From: Rhodobacter flavimaris
GTDB taxonomy: Bacteria; Pseudomonadota; Alphaproteobacteria; Rhodobacterales; Rhodobacteraceae
Reading direction: 5' to 3'
Assembly: GCF_021378075.1 (NCBI RefSeq)
Contig: NZ_JAJUOS010000006.1
Coordinates: 124,001 to 188,000, forward strand
DNA length: 64,000 nucleotides
In this document: positions 16,806 to 24,241 of the stretch, piece by piece
How positions within the stretch are numbered: the stretch's first letter is position 1
Layout: each line of letters starts with the position of its first letter
The notes under the pieces: generated by a model
Database searches by the model: none
The model's input: only the letters and a program-made list of their open reading frames with translations
Told to the model about the DNA's origin: nothing
Program-made: the position numbers and the translations under genes

Positions 16806-18603
16806 AATCGTCCATTTTGAGGGCCGAGATGAAGGCCGATTGCGGGATTTCGACCTTCCCGAACTGGCGCATCTTCTTTTTGCCGGCCTTCTGCTTCTCG
16901 AGCAGCTTTTTCTTCCGCGTCGCGTCGCCGCCGTAGCACTTGGCGGTCACGTCCTTTCGCATCGCGCTGAGCGTCTCGCGCGCGATCACACGGCCGCCGA
17001 TGGCGGCCTGAATCGGGATCTTGAACATGTGCCGCGGGATCAGCTCTTTCAGCTTTTCCACCATGGCGCGGCCACGCGATTCGGCGCGGTCGCGGTGCAC
17101 CATGATCGAGAGCGCATCGACCGGCTCGTCATTCACCAGGATCGACATCTTCACGAGGAAATCCTCGCGGTACTCGCTCAGCTGGTAGTCGAACGAGGCA
17201 TAGCCCTTGGTGACCGATTTCAGACGGTCGTAGAAGTCGAACACGACCTCGGCCAGCGGCAGGTCATAGACCACCATGGCGCGCGAACCGGCATAGGTCA
17301 GGTCGAGTTGGATACCGCGACGGTCCTGGCAGAGCTTGAGCACATCGCCCAGATACTCGTCGGGGACCATGATCGTGGCCTTGATGCGCGGCTCTTCGAT
17401 ATGATCGACATAGGTCAGGTCGGGCATGTCGGCGGGGTTGTGCAGATCGCGCACCTCGCCGTCTTTCATATGCAGCTTGAACACCACGCTCGGCGCGGTG
17501 GTGATCAGGTCGAGGTCATATTCGCGCTCCAGACGGTCGCGGATCACCTCGAGGTGCAGCAGCCCAAGGAAGCCGCAGCGGAAGCCAAAGCCAAGCGCGG
17601 CCGAGGTCTCCATCTCATAGCTGAACGAGGCGTCGTTGAGCGCAAGCTTTTCGATGGCGTCGCGCAAGGCCTCGAAATCGTTCGCATCGACCGGGAAAAG
17701 ACCGCAGAACACCACCGGCTGAGCGGGTTTGAAGCCCGCCAGCGGCTTGTCGCAGGGTTTCTTTTCGTGGGTGATCGTATCGCCCACGCGGGTATCGCGC
17801 ACTTGCTTGATCGAAGCCGTCAACACGCCGATCTCGCCCGGGCCAAGTTCGGCAATATCCACCATTTGCGGCTTCAGCACGGCAAGCTTGTCGATGCCAT
17901 AAACCGCGCCGGTCTGCATCATCTTGATCCGCTCGCCCTTCTTGATCACGCCATCCATGACGCGGATCATGACGACAACGCCCAGGTAGGGGTCGTACCA
18001 GCTATCGACCAGCATCGCCTTGAGCGGCGCATTGCGGTCACCCTTGGGCGGCGGCAGGCGATGCACGATCGCTTCGAGCACCTCGGGGATCCCCAGGCCC
18101 GTCTTGGCCGAGATCGGGATCGCATCCGAGGCGTCGATGCCGATGACATCCTCGATATTGGACTTGACCGCATCCGGGTCGGCGGCGGGCAGGTCGATCT
18201 TGTTCAGCACCGGCACGATCTCATGCCCCGCGTCGATCGCCTGATAAACGTTGGCCAGCGTCTGCGCCTCGACCCCTTGCGACGCATCGACGACCAAGAG
18301 CGAGCCCTCGACCGCGCGCATCGAGCGCGAGACTTCATAGGCGAAGTCGACGTGGCCGGGGGTGTCGATCAGGTTCAGAATATAGGTCTGGCCGTCCTTG
18401 GCGGGATACTCGATCCGCACGGTGTTGGCCTTGATGGTGATGCCCCGCTCTCGCTCGATATCCATCGAGTCGAGCATCTGCGCCTTCATGTCGCGCGCAG
18501 CCACCGTGCCGGTCATCTGGATGAGCCGGTCGGCAAGGGTGGATTTGCCGTGGTCGATATGCGCCACGATGGAGAAATTGCGGATGTGATCGAGCTGGGT
18601 CAT
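16804..18603 (-). CDS. lepA: elongation factor 4 (ribosomal back-translocase LepA)
   Basis: A 599-aa translational GTPase that acts on the ribosome. The start [20 protein letters not shown] contains the P-loop (AHIDHGKST), followed by the G2 region [20 protein letters not shown] (G3) and NKIDLP (G4). Domain II, EF-G-like domains and the unique LepA C-terminal domain (ending [17 protein letters not shown]) follow. ATG 18603 is chosen because upstream sequence in the frame lacks family similarity. The length equals the family norm. Confidence 0.97.
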   Translation of the reverse strand: MTQLDHIRNFSIVAHIDHGKSTLADRLIQMTGTVAARDMKAQMLDSMDIERERGITIKANTVRIEYPAKDGQTYILNLIDTPGHVDFAYEVSRSMRAVEGSLLVVDASQGVEAQTLANVYQAIDAGHEIVPVLNKIDLPAADPDAVKSNIEDVIGIDASDAIPISAKTGLGIPEVLEAIVHRLPPPKGDRNAPLKAMLVDSWYDPYLGVVVMIRVMDGVIKKGERIKMMQTGAVYGIDKLAVLKPQMVDIAELGPGEIGVLTASIKQVRDTRVGDTITHEKKPCDKPLAGFKPAQPVVFCGLFPVDANDFEALRDAIEKLALNDASFSYEMETSAALGFGFRCGFLGLLHLEVIRDRLEREYDLDLITTAPSVVFKLHMKDGEVRDLHNPADMPDLTYVDHIEEPRIKATIMVPDEYLGDVLKLCQDRRGIQLDLTYAGSRAMVVYDLPLAEVVFDFYDRLKSVTKGYASFDYQLSEYREDFLVKMSILVNDEPVDALSIMVHRDRAESRGRAMVEKLKELIPRHMFKIPIQAAIGGRVIARETLSAMRKDVTAKCYGGDATRKKKLLEKQKAGKKKMRQFGKVEIPQSAFISALKMDD

Positions 18604-18759
18604 GGGCGCGCATATAGCTGCAAAAAAAGGGACCGGGAAGGGGGATTGAACGCCCCGTCGGCCTCGGTATTTTCGCCGCAAGCCCTTCGGGCCGACCCGG
18701 AGCCATTGACCGCGCGAGCCAGATACACAATCTAGCGCCTATCAGATCAGGAGAAAGCC

Positions 18760-18948
18760 ATGATCCTTTCCGTTCCGAACATGACCTGCGGCCATTGCAA
18801 GGCCGCCGTCGAAGCCGCCATCGTCGAAGTGGGCGGCAAGGCCGACATCAACCTGGCCGACCGCGAGGTCGAGGTGAACGGCCTGCCCGAGGCCACCGTT
18901 CTCGCCGCACTCAAAGCCGCCGGCTACGAGGCCGAGGTGATCGAGTAA
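18760..18948 (+). CDS. copZ: heavy-metal-associated (HMA) domain copper chaperone, CopZ-like
   Basis: A 62-aa ferredoxin-like HMA domain with the metal-binding motif MTCGHC (residues 8-13) and a C-terminal GYEAEVI. Such proteins deliver Cu(I) to P-type ATPases in the cytosol. AGGAG precedes the ATG by about 7 nt. No CopA ATPase or CueR gene is adjacent. The divergent lepA gene is 156 bp away; that spacer has no obvious MerR-type dyad. Confidence 0.9.
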   Translation: MILSVPNMTCGHCKAAVEAAIVEVGGKADINLADREVEVNGLPEATVLAALKAAGYEAEVIE

Positions 18949-19132
18949 CGCAAGCGGTTGGGGGCGCGCCTGCGCGGGCGCCCATAGCTTGCGCGTGCTG
19001 CGGCCACTGCGCGCGGCAATCTACCAAAGGGTCGGTTTCGTTGCGATTTGCGGCAGAATCGGCTATGGTTCGCCCGCAATCAAGGACGGGAATCAATCCC
19101 GCCACCTTAGGGCAGTACGCGGGGCAGTATTC

Positions 19133-19435
19133 ATGAAGTTCACCATTTTTGCGGCGGCATGTCTCGCCATGGGCGCAACTCAGGCCTCGGCGGGTCCGAT
19201 CGACGGTGCCTGCATGGGCGCGGGCCGTAACAGCACGAACCGCGCTCTTTGCGAATGCATCCAACAGGTGGCCGACATGACGCTGAGCCGCGCGGACCAG
19301 CGCCGCGCCGCCAAGCTGTTCAAGGACCCGGAAAAGGCGCAGGAGGTGCGCATGTCGGATCGCAAGGCCGACGAGGCCTTCTGGGACCGCTACAAGAACT
19401 TCGCGGCCGCGGCCGAAGGTTACTGCGGCGGCTGA
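19133..19435 (+). CDS. small secreted four-Cys protein of unknown function
   Basis: A 100-aa protein with a clear Sec signal (MKFTIFAAACLAMGATQASA, cleavage about residue 20). The mature domain has four Cys (ACMGAG, LCEC, YCGG) and the segment IQQVADMTLSRADQRRAAKL. I recognise this as a conserved small protein of Rhodobacterales, sometimes labelled arginine transporter in annotations without evidence I can judge. The spaced Cys suggest disulfides in the periplasm. The ATG at 19133 is chosen for the signal peptide. It overlaps the opposing phosphatase gene by 16 bp. Confidence 0.75.
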   Translation: MKFTIFAAACLAMGATQASAGPIDGACMGAGRNSTNRALCECIQQVADMTLSRADQRRAAKLFKDPEKAQEVRMSDRKADEAFWDRYKNFAAAAEGYCGG

Positions 19436-19869
19436 AGCGCGGCGATCAGGCGGCGCGCACCATCCTCGATCAGGTCGAGGCAGCCATCGAAATCGCGGGT
19501 GTAATACGGGTCGGGCACGTCTTGTGTGCCCGTTTTCGCATCCAGAAAAAGCCGCAGATCGGCGCGGGCGGCGGCGGGCCGGATAGTTTCGGCCTTCGCG
19601 AGATTCTTTGCATCCATCGCCAAGATCAAATCGAACCGTTCGAAATCATCGCGCGTCAACTGGCGCGCCCGCAGGCTGCTCAGTTCATAGCCGCGCGCCT
19701 GCGCGGCGGCCAGCATGGGGCCATAGGGCGGCTCGCCGAGGTGCCAGTCACTTGTCCCGGCGCTGTCGGCCTCGGCCTCCAGACCCGCGCGGGCGGCCAT
19801 TTCGCGAAACACGCCCTCGGCGGCGGGAGAGCGGCAGATGTTGCCTAGGCAGAGGAACAGGATACGCAT
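19420..19869 (-). CDS. low-molecular-weight protein tyrosine phosphatase
   Basis: A 149-aa LMW-PTP. The N-terminal signature CLGNICRSP is the C-x5-R-S loop with nucleophile Cys7 and Arg13. The general acid lies in VPDPYYTRDF near residue 119. The fold length matches the family. Bacterial members dephosphorylate tyrosine kinases of exopolysaccharide systems or arginine-phosphorylated proteins; no such partner is in the window. The start at 19869 gives the canonical N-terminus. It is divergent from the sirtuin gene (27 bp gap). Confidence 0.93.
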   Translation of the reverse strand: MRILFLCLGNICRSPAAEGVFREMAARAGLEAEADSAGTSDWHLGEPPYGPMLAAAQARGYELSSLRARQLTRDDFERFDLILAMDAKNLAKAETIRPAAARADLRLFLDAKTGTQDVPDPYYTRDFDGCLDLIEDGARRLIAALQPPQ

Positions 19870-19896
19870 AGGCAAGATGTAACGAGAGGAGCGGGA

Positions 19897-20586
19897 ATGG
19901 CCAAGATCGTGATTCTGACCGGGGCGGGAATTTCTGCCGAAAGCGGGATTCGGACCTTCCGGGCCTCGGACGGGCTGTGGGAGGAACACCGTATCGAGGA
20001 TGTCGCGACCCCCGAGGGTTTCATGGCCGACCCGGCGCTGGTGCATCGCTTTTACAACGCGCGTCGCGCCGCGGCGGCCGCCGCCGAGCCGAATGCCGCG
20101 CATCGCGCCCTGGCGGAATTGGAGCAGGACGGCCGCCACGAGGTGCTTGTGGTCACGCAAAACGTGGATGATCTGCACGAGCGCGGCGGCGCGGCCAATG
20201 TCATCCATATGCATGGCACGTTGACGGGGGCACTGTGCCATTCCTGTGGCCATCGCTGGCCCGCACCCGCCGAGATGACGCCGCGCGATCCCTGCCCGGC
20301 CTGTCAGAAGCCTGCCACCCGGCCCGATATCGTGTGGTTTGGCGAGATGCCCTACCAGATGGAAGAGATCTGGACGGCACTGAGGGCCGCCGACCTCTTC
20401 GTGTCGATCGGAACCTCGGGGAATGTCTATCCGGCGGCCGGATTCGTCGCCGATGCCGGTCATGCCGGGGTGCCCACGCTTGAACTCAACCTCGAACCCT
20501 CTGCAGGCAGCCGCTATTTCGATGAGGCCCGGCACGGCCCCGCCACGACGGTTGTTCCCGCCTGGGTGCGTGAAATGCTGGGCTGA
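19897..20586 (+). CDS. cobB: NAD-dependent protein deacylase (class III sirtuin)
   Basis: A 229-aa sirtuin that removes acyl groups from lysine using NAD. The NAD site is GAGISAESGIRTFR, with TQNVDDLHE and the catalytic His106 in HMHG. The structural zinc is held by Cys114, Cys117, Cys133 and Cys136. Tyr53 and Arg56 (RFYNARR) form the YxxR pair that in class III sirtuins favours succinyl and malonyl groups, so desuccinylase activity is expected besides deacetylation. ATG 19897 follows GAGGAGCGGGA. Confidence 0.94.
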   Translation: MAKIVILTGAGISAESGIRTFRASDGLWEEHRIEDVATPEGFMADPALVHRFYNARRAAAAAAEPNAAHRALAELEQDGRHEVLVVTQNVDDLHERGGAANVIHMHGTLTGALCHSCGHRWPAPAEMTPRDPCPACQKPATRPDIVWFGEMPYQMEEIWTALRAADLFVSIGTSGNVYPAAGFVADAGHAGVPTLELNLEPSAGSRYFDEARHGPATTVVPAWVREMLG

Positions 20587-20648
20587 GGGGCACGGCAAGC
20601 TTGCGCGGAAAATGAGTGTGCGGCCAACAGAATGCCCGCATGAATCGC

Positions 20649-20677
20649 TTGACGTCGCCCGGCTTTGCCCGTATGCC
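20649..20677 (+). promoter_or_regulatory. putative sigma70 promoter of rpmB
   Basis: TTGACG (20649-20654) and TATGCC (20672-20677) with 17-bp spacing would start transcription about 90 nt before rpmB. This is a weak prediction. Confidence 0.3.
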
Positions 20678-20771
20678 CCCCAAACGAATTTCCGGGCGCT
20701 GCCATTCGCGGCGTTCGTTTGTGTTGAGAAGCGGGCGGACACGCGCCCCGAGGAAACGAAGGATTTACGCC

Positions 20772-21059
20772 ATGTCGCGCGTTTGCGAACTGACCGGCAA
20801 GGGCCCGATCACGGGCAACAACGTGAGCCACGCGAACAACAAGACGCGTCGCCGCTTCCTGCCGAACCTCAACGAAGTGACCCTGATCTCGGACGTTCTG
20901 GGTCAGTCGTTCAAGCTGCGCATTTCGGCCGCTGGCCTGCGCTCGGTCGACCATCGCGGTGGCCTCGACTCCTACCTGCTCAAGGCCAAAGACGCCGAGC
21001 TGTCGGACAACGCGCTGAAGATCAAGAAAGCGATCGTCAAGGCCCAGGCTGCCGCCTGA
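20772..21059 (+). CDS. rpmB: 50S ribosomal protein bL28
   Basis: A 95-aa ribosomal protein of the large subunit. The N-terminus [20 protein letters not shown] and the segment [14 protein letters not shown] are characteristic. The extended alphaproteobacterial C-terminus ([20 protein letters not shown]) is present. The zinc-type CxxC pairs of some L28 proteins are absent. AAGGA lies about 8 nt before the ATG. It is a single-gene unit followed by a strong terminator. Confidence 0.98.
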   Translation: MSRVCELTGKGPITGNNVSHANNKTRRRFLPNLNEVTLISDVLGQSFKLRISAAGLRSVDHRGGLDSYLLKAKDAELSDNALKIKKAIVKAQAAA

Positions 21060-21085
21060 TCCTGACCAGCGTGTCCCAAGCGACT

Positions 21086-21107
21086 GCCCCGCCCCCGGCG
21101 GGGTTTT
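21086..21107 (+). terminator. rho-independent terminator of rpmB
   Basis: The stem CCCCGCC-CCC-GGCGGGG (21086-21102) is followed by TTTTT. Confidence 0.9.
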
Positions 21108-21184
21108 TGCTTTTGCGCTGCCTGCGGCAATTCGGCTTGACTAAAGGCATGGCGCGCGACCCGGCGGGCAGCTAGATTGCCGCC

Positions 21185-21538
21185 ATGAACCGGAAATACG
21201 CACAGAGTGCCGTGGCGATCCTGCTGGCGGTAATCCTTGCGGCAACAAGCCTGACAATGGCCGTTGCCCGCGGGCAGACGCGTGTTGCCGGAGAGATCGT
21301 GATCTGCACCGGCTACGGCGTCACCACGGTCTCGGTCGATGAGAACGGGGACCCTGTCGGCCCCGTTCACCTCTGTCCCGACATGGTGCTGGGCATGATG
21401 GCCGCGCTGGATGCAGCGCCGCCTGTCCTCACGCGTCCCGAGGGCATGGTGGTGCGCGTCGATGCGCCCGAGCCTGCCAGCCTCAGCGCCCAGTCGGCCC
21501 TGATCCCGCGCGCGCGCGGCCCCCCGCTTCCGGCCTGA
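21185..21538 (+). CDS. secreted/anchored Cys-His protein, possible copper-handling partner of PCuAC
   Basis: A 117-aa protein with an N-terminal hydrophobic segment (SAVAILLAVILAATSLTMAVA). The short outer domain carries IVICTGYGVTTVSVD and GPVHLCPDMVLGMM. The Cys/His/Cys/Met residues could bind a metal. It resembles DUF2946-type small proteins found beside periplasmic copper proteins, and the next gene is the PCuAC chaperone 42 bp downstream. Its role is inferred from that context; an alternative is an unrelated small envelope protein. The Pro-rich tail is probably unstructured. Confidence 0.6.
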   Translation: MNRKYAQSAVAILLAVILAATSLTMAVARGQTRVAGEIVICTGYGVTTVSVDENGDPVGPVHLCPDMVLGMMAALDAAPPVLTRPEGMVVRVDAPEPASLSAQSALIPRARGPPLPA

Positions 21539-21580
21539 TCCCTTCGCCTAACCCGAACCAAGATCAGACTGGAGACACGC

Positions 21581-22099
21581 ATGTCCCGCTTCAAACTTCT
21601 CATGACCGCCGCGGCGGTTGCCTTCGCTGCGCCCGCTTTCGCCGGCGACATCACCATCACCGCCCCCTATGCCCGCGTCTCGACGATGATGTCGAAATCC
21701 GGCGCGGCCTTCATGGTCATCGAGAATCACGGCGCCGAGGACGATCGCATGATCGGCGCGGCTTCGGATATCGCCGACCGGGTCGAGCTGCACACCCATA
21801 TCGCGGATGCGAATGGCGTGATGCAGATGGTCGAGGTGAAGGAAGGCTTCCCGGTGGCCGCGCATGGCACGCATGCCCTCAAGCGTGGCGCGGACCATGT
21901 GATGTTCCTGGGCCTGCGTCAGTCGCTCAAGGATGGCGATGCCGTCCATGTCGTCCTGACCTTCGAAAAGGCCGGCGAGGTTGCGGTCGACATCCCGGTC
22001 GACCTCAAGCGCGATGCCGCGGCGACGGGCGGGATGCAGATGATGAACGGCGCGCCCGAAGGGATGATGCCGCAGCATCAGAACATGCCCTCCAACTGA
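21581..22099 (+). CDS. periplasmic copper chaperone, PCuAC family
   Basis: A 172-aa secreted Cu(I) chaperone. A signal peptide (MSRFKLLMTAAAVAFAAPAFA) precedes a cupredoxin-like domain with the H-M-H-M metal site: His71, Met81/Met83, His106 and Met108 (GADHVMF). A Met/His-rich tail (about residues 149-170, GGMQMMNG and MMPQHQNM) may form an additional copper site, as in other alphaproteobacterial PCuAC proteins. The family delivers copper to the CuA centre of cytochrome oxidase, together with SCO1. A SCO1 gene occurs in the window at 56101, with the nos genes. Confidence 0.92.
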   Translation: MSRFKLLMTAAAVAFAAPAFAGDITITAPYARVSTMMSKSGAAFMVIENHGAEDDRMIGAASDIADRVELHTHIADANGVMQMVEVKEGFPVAAHGTHALKRGADHVMFLGLRQSLKDGDAVHVVLTFEKAGEVAVDIPVDLKRDAAATGGMQMMNGAPEGMMPQHQNMPSN

Positions 22100-22324
22100 T
22101 CTGTCGGCGCCGCCAGGAATGGCGGCTGCCTTGACGACCGGCCGCTGCCTCTCTCCCGAACAGGCGGTGTGCCGTGCGGTCAGGCCCGGCTTCCCGAACG
22201 GGTTTCTGGCCACTTCCCTTGATTGCGGCCCGGTCGGTTCCCGACGACCGGCCCCATGATCCGGAACGGCCCTGCCTCCGCCCTCGTGCCCTCGCGGATG
22301 GAGGCAGGGAACGTCCCAAACGAA

Positions 22325-22350
22325 AAGCCCCGGCGCTTCGACCGGGGCTT
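22325..22350. terminator. bidirectional terminator between the PCuAC gene and meaB
   Basis: The stem AAGCCCCGG pairs with CCGGGGCTT across an 8-nt loop, with T-rich sequence on the right and A-rich on the left. The 272-bp spacer 22100-22371 otherwise shows only GC-rich imperfect inverted repeats. Confidence 0.8.
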
Positions 22351-22371
22351 TGTTCATTTTCAGGGGGGCGT

Positions 22372-23370
22372 TTATTCCGGGCCACCCGCACCCAGAAGCC
22401 GCAGCATCTCTGTCGCGGCGGCAGCAGGGGCTACCTCACCTGCGGCAACGGCCGCACCCAACTCGCCCATCCGTCTGCGAATGGCGGGGTCATTGTGCAG
22501 GCGCGCCAGAAGCCCCTCACGCACCTCGGTCTCGAACCAGTGGCGGGCCTGCGCCGCGCGGCGCGAGGTGAAATGGCCATGTTCGCGCCGCCAGTCGGCC
22601 AGCGTCTTCATCTCGTCCCAGGCCTTGATCAGGCCCTGCTCTTCCAGTGCCGAAACCGGCAGCGCTTTGGGGAACCCCTCGGGGTCTTGCGCGCGTTTGC
22701 GCAGCAGGCGCAGCGCGCCCGCGTAATCGGCCACAGTGCGCATCGCGGCGGGCTTGAGATCGCCGTCGGCCTTATTCACAAGGATCATGTCGGCCATTTC
22801 CATGATGCCGCGCTTGACGCCCTGCAGCTCATCGCCGCCCGCGGGTGCCATCAGCAGGATGAAAAGATCGGTCATCTCGGCCACCAGCGTCTCGGACTGG
22901 CCAACGCCCACCGTCTCGATCAGCACCACGTCGAAGCCCGCGGCCTCACACAGCGCAACTGCCTCGCGCGTGCGGCGTGCAACGCCGCCCAGATGCGCCT
23001 GGCTGGGCGAGGGGCGGATGAAGGCGTTCGGGTCGCGCGACAGCCGCTCCATCCGGGTTTTGTCGCCCAGGATCGAGCCCCCCGAGCGAGCCGAGGACGG
23101 ATCGACCGCCAGCACCGCAACACGCAGGCCCTGCGCCGTCAGCATCATGCCAAAGCTTTCGATGAAGGTCGATTTGCCGACGCCCGGCGTGCCCGACAGA
23201 CCGATGCGCAGTGCCTGCCGCCCCGCCCCCGCCAGCCGATCCAGCAGCTCTGTCGCCTGCGCGCGGTGATCGGCCCGTGCCGACTCTACCATCGTGATCC
23301 CCCGTGCGAGCGAGCGGCGGTCACCGGCGAGGATCTTGTCAGCGAGGTCGGTCATGGCATGGGCGTTCAT
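22372..23370 (-). CDS. meaB: methylmalonyl-CoA mutase-associated GTPase MeaB
   Basis: A 332-aa G3E-family GTPase that protects and reloads B12 in methylmalonyl-CoA mutase. The P-loop is GLSGTPGVGKSTFIE, DPSSARSGGSILGDKTRM and IETVGVGQSE (G3) follow, and NKADGD is G4. The C-terminal dimerisation helix (RREHGHFTSRRAAQ) is present. The start is ATG 23370; a second ATG at 23355 is possible. The mutase genes are not in the window. It is divergent from the DUF3108 gene. Confidence 0.95.
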   Translation of the reverse strand: MNAHAMTDLADKILAGDRRSLARGITMVESARADHRAQATELLDRLAGAGRQALRIGLSGTPGVGKSTFIESFGMMLTAQGLRVAVLAVDPSSARSGGSILGDKTRMERLSRDPNAFIRPSPSQAHLGGVARRTREAVALCEAAGFDVVLIETVGVGQSETLVAEMTDLFILLMAPAGGDELQGVKRGIMEMADMILVNKADGDLKPAAMRTVADYAGALRLLRKRAQDPEGFPKALPVSALEEQGLIKAWDEMKTLADWRREHGHFTSRRAAQARHWFETEVREGLLARLHNDPAIRRRMGELGAAVAAGEVAPAAAATEMLRLLGAGGPE

Positions 23371-23490
23371 CGGAGGCCTTCGGACGGAGGAGATGACAAA
23401 AGCGTCAGAATTCGTGATGCGGTTTCGGTTTCTTGCCCCCTCGGAGCGGTGTATGTCCAGACCGAACACCGGTTTTCCCGAGGAGCCATG

Positions 23491-24234
23491 ATGCTTTCGT
23501 CACTTAAGGGTCGTTTGGGCGCCGCGGCGATTGCCGCCAGCGCGACACTGGCGATGGCGCAACCGCTTTGGGCCGACCAGAAAGACCGTATTCAGTTCGA
23601 CGTCGAGCTGAAGGGTCTGAAGGCCGGTCGCCTGACGATCAACGGCAAGATCGAGGGGGCGTCCTACGGCGCAAATGGCTCGCTGGAAACCACAGGCCTT
23701 CTGGGGGCGCTGAAAAAGCTGCGCCACGAGGCCTCGGTCGCGGGTGATTTCAAGGCCGGCGCTTTCACCCCGCTGAGCTACAACCAGACCTCGGAGCGCG
23801 GCGACAAGAAGGTCGATCACGTGATCGTATATCAGTCGGGCACGCCCGTTTCGGTCAGCCGCAACCCGCCGCGCACGCCGCGCGACCTCGATGTGGACCC
23901 GGCCAAACAGACCGGCACGATCGACCCGCTGACCGCGCTTTATGCCGTGCTGCGCGACGTGGATCGCGCCGAGGCCTGCGCTCTCGACGTCAAGCTTTAC
24001 GACGGATCGAAGCGCACGCAGGTCAAGCTCGAACCGGCCCAGACGAAGGGCGAGAATGTCATCTGCTCGGGCGAATACCGGCGGCTTGAGGGCTTCTCGG
24101 CCAAGGATATGGAAGAGAAAAGCCGCTTCCCCTTCACGCTGACCTATGCCCCCACCCCCGATGGCGCGCGGCTTCAGGTGATCGAGATCGCGACCGACAC
24201 GGTCTATGGCAAAGGGCGTCTGAAACGGCGATAA
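23491..24234 (+). CDS. periplasmic DUF3108 protein
   Basis: A 247-aa secreted protein (signal MLSSLKGRLGAAAIAASATLAMAQPLWA) of the DUF3108 family, whose members are beta-rich envelope proteins of unknown function. Typical features are KGLKAGRLTINGKIEG near the N-terminus and EKSRFPFTLTYAPTPDGARL near the end, with one Cys pair (EACALD and VICSGEY). Two adjacent ATGs (23488, 23491) follow GAGGAG; the second has the better 5-nt spacing and is preferred. hrpB starts 7 bp after the stop. Confidence 0.82.
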   Translation: MLSSLKGRLGAAAIAASATLAMAQPLWADQKDRIQFDVELKGLKAGRLTINGKIEGASYGANGSLETTGLLGALKKLRHEASVAGDFKAGAFTPLSYNQTSERGDKKVDHVIVYQSGTPVSVSRNPPRTPRDLDVDPAKQTGTIDPLTALYAVLRDVDRAEACALDVKLYDGSKRTQVKLEPAQTKGENVICSGEYRRLEGFSAKDMEEKSRFPFTLTYAPTPDGARLQVIEIATDTVYGKGRLKRR

Positions 24235-24241
24235 GGACGTC

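Noticed and set aside
18650..18700. A sixth copy of the 3'-end element (CCTCGGTATTTTCGCCGC) upstream of lepA
   Set aside because: The box is only partly conserved, the preceding stem is imperfect and there is no gene end beside it; at most a decayed copy.
18604..18759. A CueR-type dyad controlling copZ
   Set aside because: No GGAAGG/CCTTCC-type inverted repeat with a long promoter spacer is present; TTGACC at about 18707 has no convincing -10 partner.
22174..23490. An open frame extending the DUF3108 gene more than 1.3 kb upstream through meaB
   Set aside because: The signal peptide and GAGGAG site fix the DUF3108 start near 23491; the extension is antisense to meaB and contains a terminator.
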